Shown piece after piece: positions 6,294 to 7,803 of a stretch of 7,803 nt of DNA. The notes beneath the pieces are model-generated. The model saw nothing but the letters and a program-made list of their open reading frames with translations, was not told the DNA's origin and did no database searches. Source of the stretch: an uncultured Lachnospiraceae bacterium (GTDB taxonomy: Bacteria; Bacillota; Clostridia; Lachnospirales; Lachnospiraceae); contig CAJJNI010000113.1 of NCBI GenBank assembly GCA_905193085.1, positions 1 to 7,803 on the forward strand, read 5' to 3'. Position 1 is the first letter of the stretch, and each line of letters begins with the position of its first letter. The position numbers and the translations under genes were made by a program.

Positions 6294-7803
6294 ATGGCAG
6301 ATGGTTTCAATACAGATGATATGCTGGATGTGTTTTTGTATGAAAATACACAGCTCTTGGAAAATTTACAGGAAATTGTATTGGAAAAGAAGGACGAAGA
6401 CAGTTTTGATGAAGCGTCCGTTAATGAAATATTTAGAATTATGCATACAATAAAAGGTTCGTCCGGTATTATGATGTATGACAATATTACAAAAATATCT
6501 CATAAACTCGAAGATGTATTTTATTATATCAGGGAGTCAAAACCAGACAATGTGCCACATGGTGAGTTGGTAGATCATATTTTTTCCGTACTTGATTTTA
6601 TTACTGGAGAAATGGATAAAATTCAGGATGGAGAATCTCCTGATGGCGACCCATCAGAAATAATCGCAGAGGTTGATGCATTTTTAAATAAGATTAAAAA
6701 TATTGATTCGAGCGAGGGGAAAAAGGCTCCGCCGGAGAATGTCTATGAAGAGCCTAAGCAATTTTACATTGCGCCAATGGCTACTAATGAAAAGAAATAC
6801 TACAGGGTATTTATAAAGTATCAGCAGGATACCCAGATGAGTAATCTTCGCGCATATACAGCCGTATTTTCATTGAAAGAGGTGGCGGAAGATTTACTTT
6901 ATCAGCCGGACGATATTGTTTCAAATGAGGATAGTGGAAATTACATATTAGAGCATGGATTTAAAATGTTAATCCAGACTCAGGTTGATAAAGATGAATT
7001 GTTAAAGCTGATAGATCATAGTTCAGGTGTTGAAAGTCTTGATATAGATGAGATTTCCGAGCAGGAATTTATGTTTGGGTTTGAACCGCAGACTCCGCCT
7101 GTAAATAAGGCCATACCAGAACCGGCCAAAGAAGATACTAAAGGAGAAACAGAAGAAAAGAAAAAAGGACCTGCGCCAGGTGATTATGTCATCAGGGATA
7201 AAGCTCCCGGCAAACCAAAACAGATGGGACGTTCTAAAGCGAATGCGCATAAACAGAGCCTCATATCAGTAAGTATAGACAAGATGGATATGCTTATGGA
7301 TTTAATAGGAGAGCTTGTAATTGCACAGGCGGTTGTTTTGCAGAATCCTGATTTACAGGTACCGGACCTTGATTTGACTAATTTCAAAAAGGCAGCAAAC
7401 CAGTTGTCAAAAATTTCTTCCGAGCTTCAGGAAGTTATTATGTCAATGCGAATGATTCCGCTTAAAAATACTTTCCAGAAGATGAACCGAATCGTCTTTG
7501 ATGTGTCAAAGAAATTAGGCAAAGAAATTGATTTGGAAATTATAGGTGAAGATACAGAAGTTGATAAGAATATTATAGAGCATATATCAGACCCACTTAT
7601 GCATCTTATCAGAAATTCAGTTGACCATGGTATTGAAATGCCAGAAGAAAGAGTTGCTGCCGGCAAAGAAGAAAAAGGAAAAATTACTCTTCTCGCCAAG
7701 AATGAAGGCGGTAAAGTCTGGATTTCAGTTACAGATAATGGAAAAGGTTTAAACAGAGAAAAAATATTAAAGAAGGCAAAAGAAAATGGATTGCTTGGTA
7801 ACA
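6294..7803 (+). CDS. cheA: Chemotaxis histidine kinase CheA, 5' part (runs off the window)
   Basis: CheA is the receptor-coupled kinase of chemosensory arrays; it autophosphorylates in trans and passes phosphate to receivers. About 503 residues are visible, with no stop before the edge; typical CheAs have 650-750. Domains in order are: P1 Hpt (about 1-135) with phospho-His51 in MHTIKGSSG; P2 receiver-docking domain (about 157-257, a diverged ferredoxin-like region); a charged Pro/Lys/Glu linker (258-322); P3 dimerisation helices (about 323-390, with IGELVIAQ and the MSMRMIP end at 383-389); and the P4 ATPase start with N-box Asn441 in IRNSVDHGIE and G1 box DNGKG (481-485). The rest of P4 and the CheW-like P5 domain lie beyond 7803. 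All visible active-site residues are conserved, so it should be an active kinase. The gap to the CheY-like gene is 64 bases. Confidence 0.96.
   Translation, partial: MADGFNTDDMLDVFLYENTQLLENLQEIVLEKKDEDSFDEASVNEIFRIMHTIKGSSGIMMYDNITKISHKLEDVFYYIRESKPDNVPHGELVDHIFSVLDFITGEMDKIQDGESPDGDPSEIIAEVDAFLNKIKNIDSSEGKKAPPENVYEEPKQFYIAPMATNEKKYYRVFIKYQQDTQMSNLRAYTAVFSLKEVAEDLLYQPDDIVSNEDSGNYILEHGFKMLIQTQVDKDELLKLIDHSSGVESLDIDEISEQEFMFGFEPQTPPVNKAIPEPAKEDTKGETEEKKKGPAPGDYVIRDKAPGKPKQMGRSKANAHKQSLISVSIDKMDMLMDLIGELVIAQAVVLQNPDLQVPDLDLTNFKKAANQLSKISSELQEVIMSMRMIPLKNTFQKMNRIVFDVSKKLGKEIDLEIIGEDTEVDKNIIEHISDPLMHLIRNSVDHGIEMPEERVAAGKEEKGKITLLAKNEGGKVWISVTDNGKGLNREKILKKAKENGLLGN

Noticed and set aside
7023..7699. 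Minus-strand open frames inside cheA and similar antisense frames inside the other genes.
   Set aside because: They lie opposite strongly conserved protein-coding sequence, lack ribosome binding sites and resemble no family, so they are shadows of the + strand genes.

Overview
The window is an AT-rich stretch, with every gene on the + strand, that looks chromosomal and comes from a low-GC Gram-positive anaerobe. AGGAGG-type ribosome binding sites, the codon choice and the style of the MetK and CheA proteins suggest Clostridia, most likely Lachnospiraceae. The family is an inference; no rRNA or other decisive marker is present. I see no mobile element, CRISPR array, tRNA or sign of horizontal transfer.

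Layout: (1) metK (33-1223), a complete S-adenosylmethionine synthetase gene, closed by a strong intrinsic terminator (1230-1270). (2) A 177-base intergenic region holding that terminator, a near-consensus sigma-A promoter (1300-1328) and a 15-base palindrome (1357-1371). (3) A tightly packed signalling operon running off the right edge: a soluble PAS histidine kinase (1401-2837); a REC-HD-GYP c-di-GMP phosphodiesterase overlapping it by ATGA (2834-3913); a CheR methyltransferase (3938-4738); a CheB methylesterase with a GTG start (4754-5788); a single-domain CheY-like receiver (5837-6229); and a CheA kinase that is open at the window end (6294 to beyond 7803).

How the genes may work together: CheR and CheB set receptor methylation, CheA autophosphorylates in response to receptors, and the single-domain receiver is a likely CheA phosphate acceptor. 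The kinase and REC-HD-GYP pair forms a second arm that probably turns a signal into c-di-GMP breakdown. Two details make the cluster unusual. The CheB receiver has lost its phospho-acceptor aspartate (Gly56), one acidic-pocket residue (Ala11) and the switch Ser/Thr, while its esterase catalytic triad is intact. The kinase ends in a helical domain that reads like an Hpt domain whose phospho-histidine has been replaced (Ile424). Both suggest a chemosensory/c-di-GMP network in which some receiver and Hpt modules act as docking rather than phosphotransfer domains. No CheW, receptor, CheC, CheD or flagellar gene is visible, so whether the output is motility or something else cannot be decided here.
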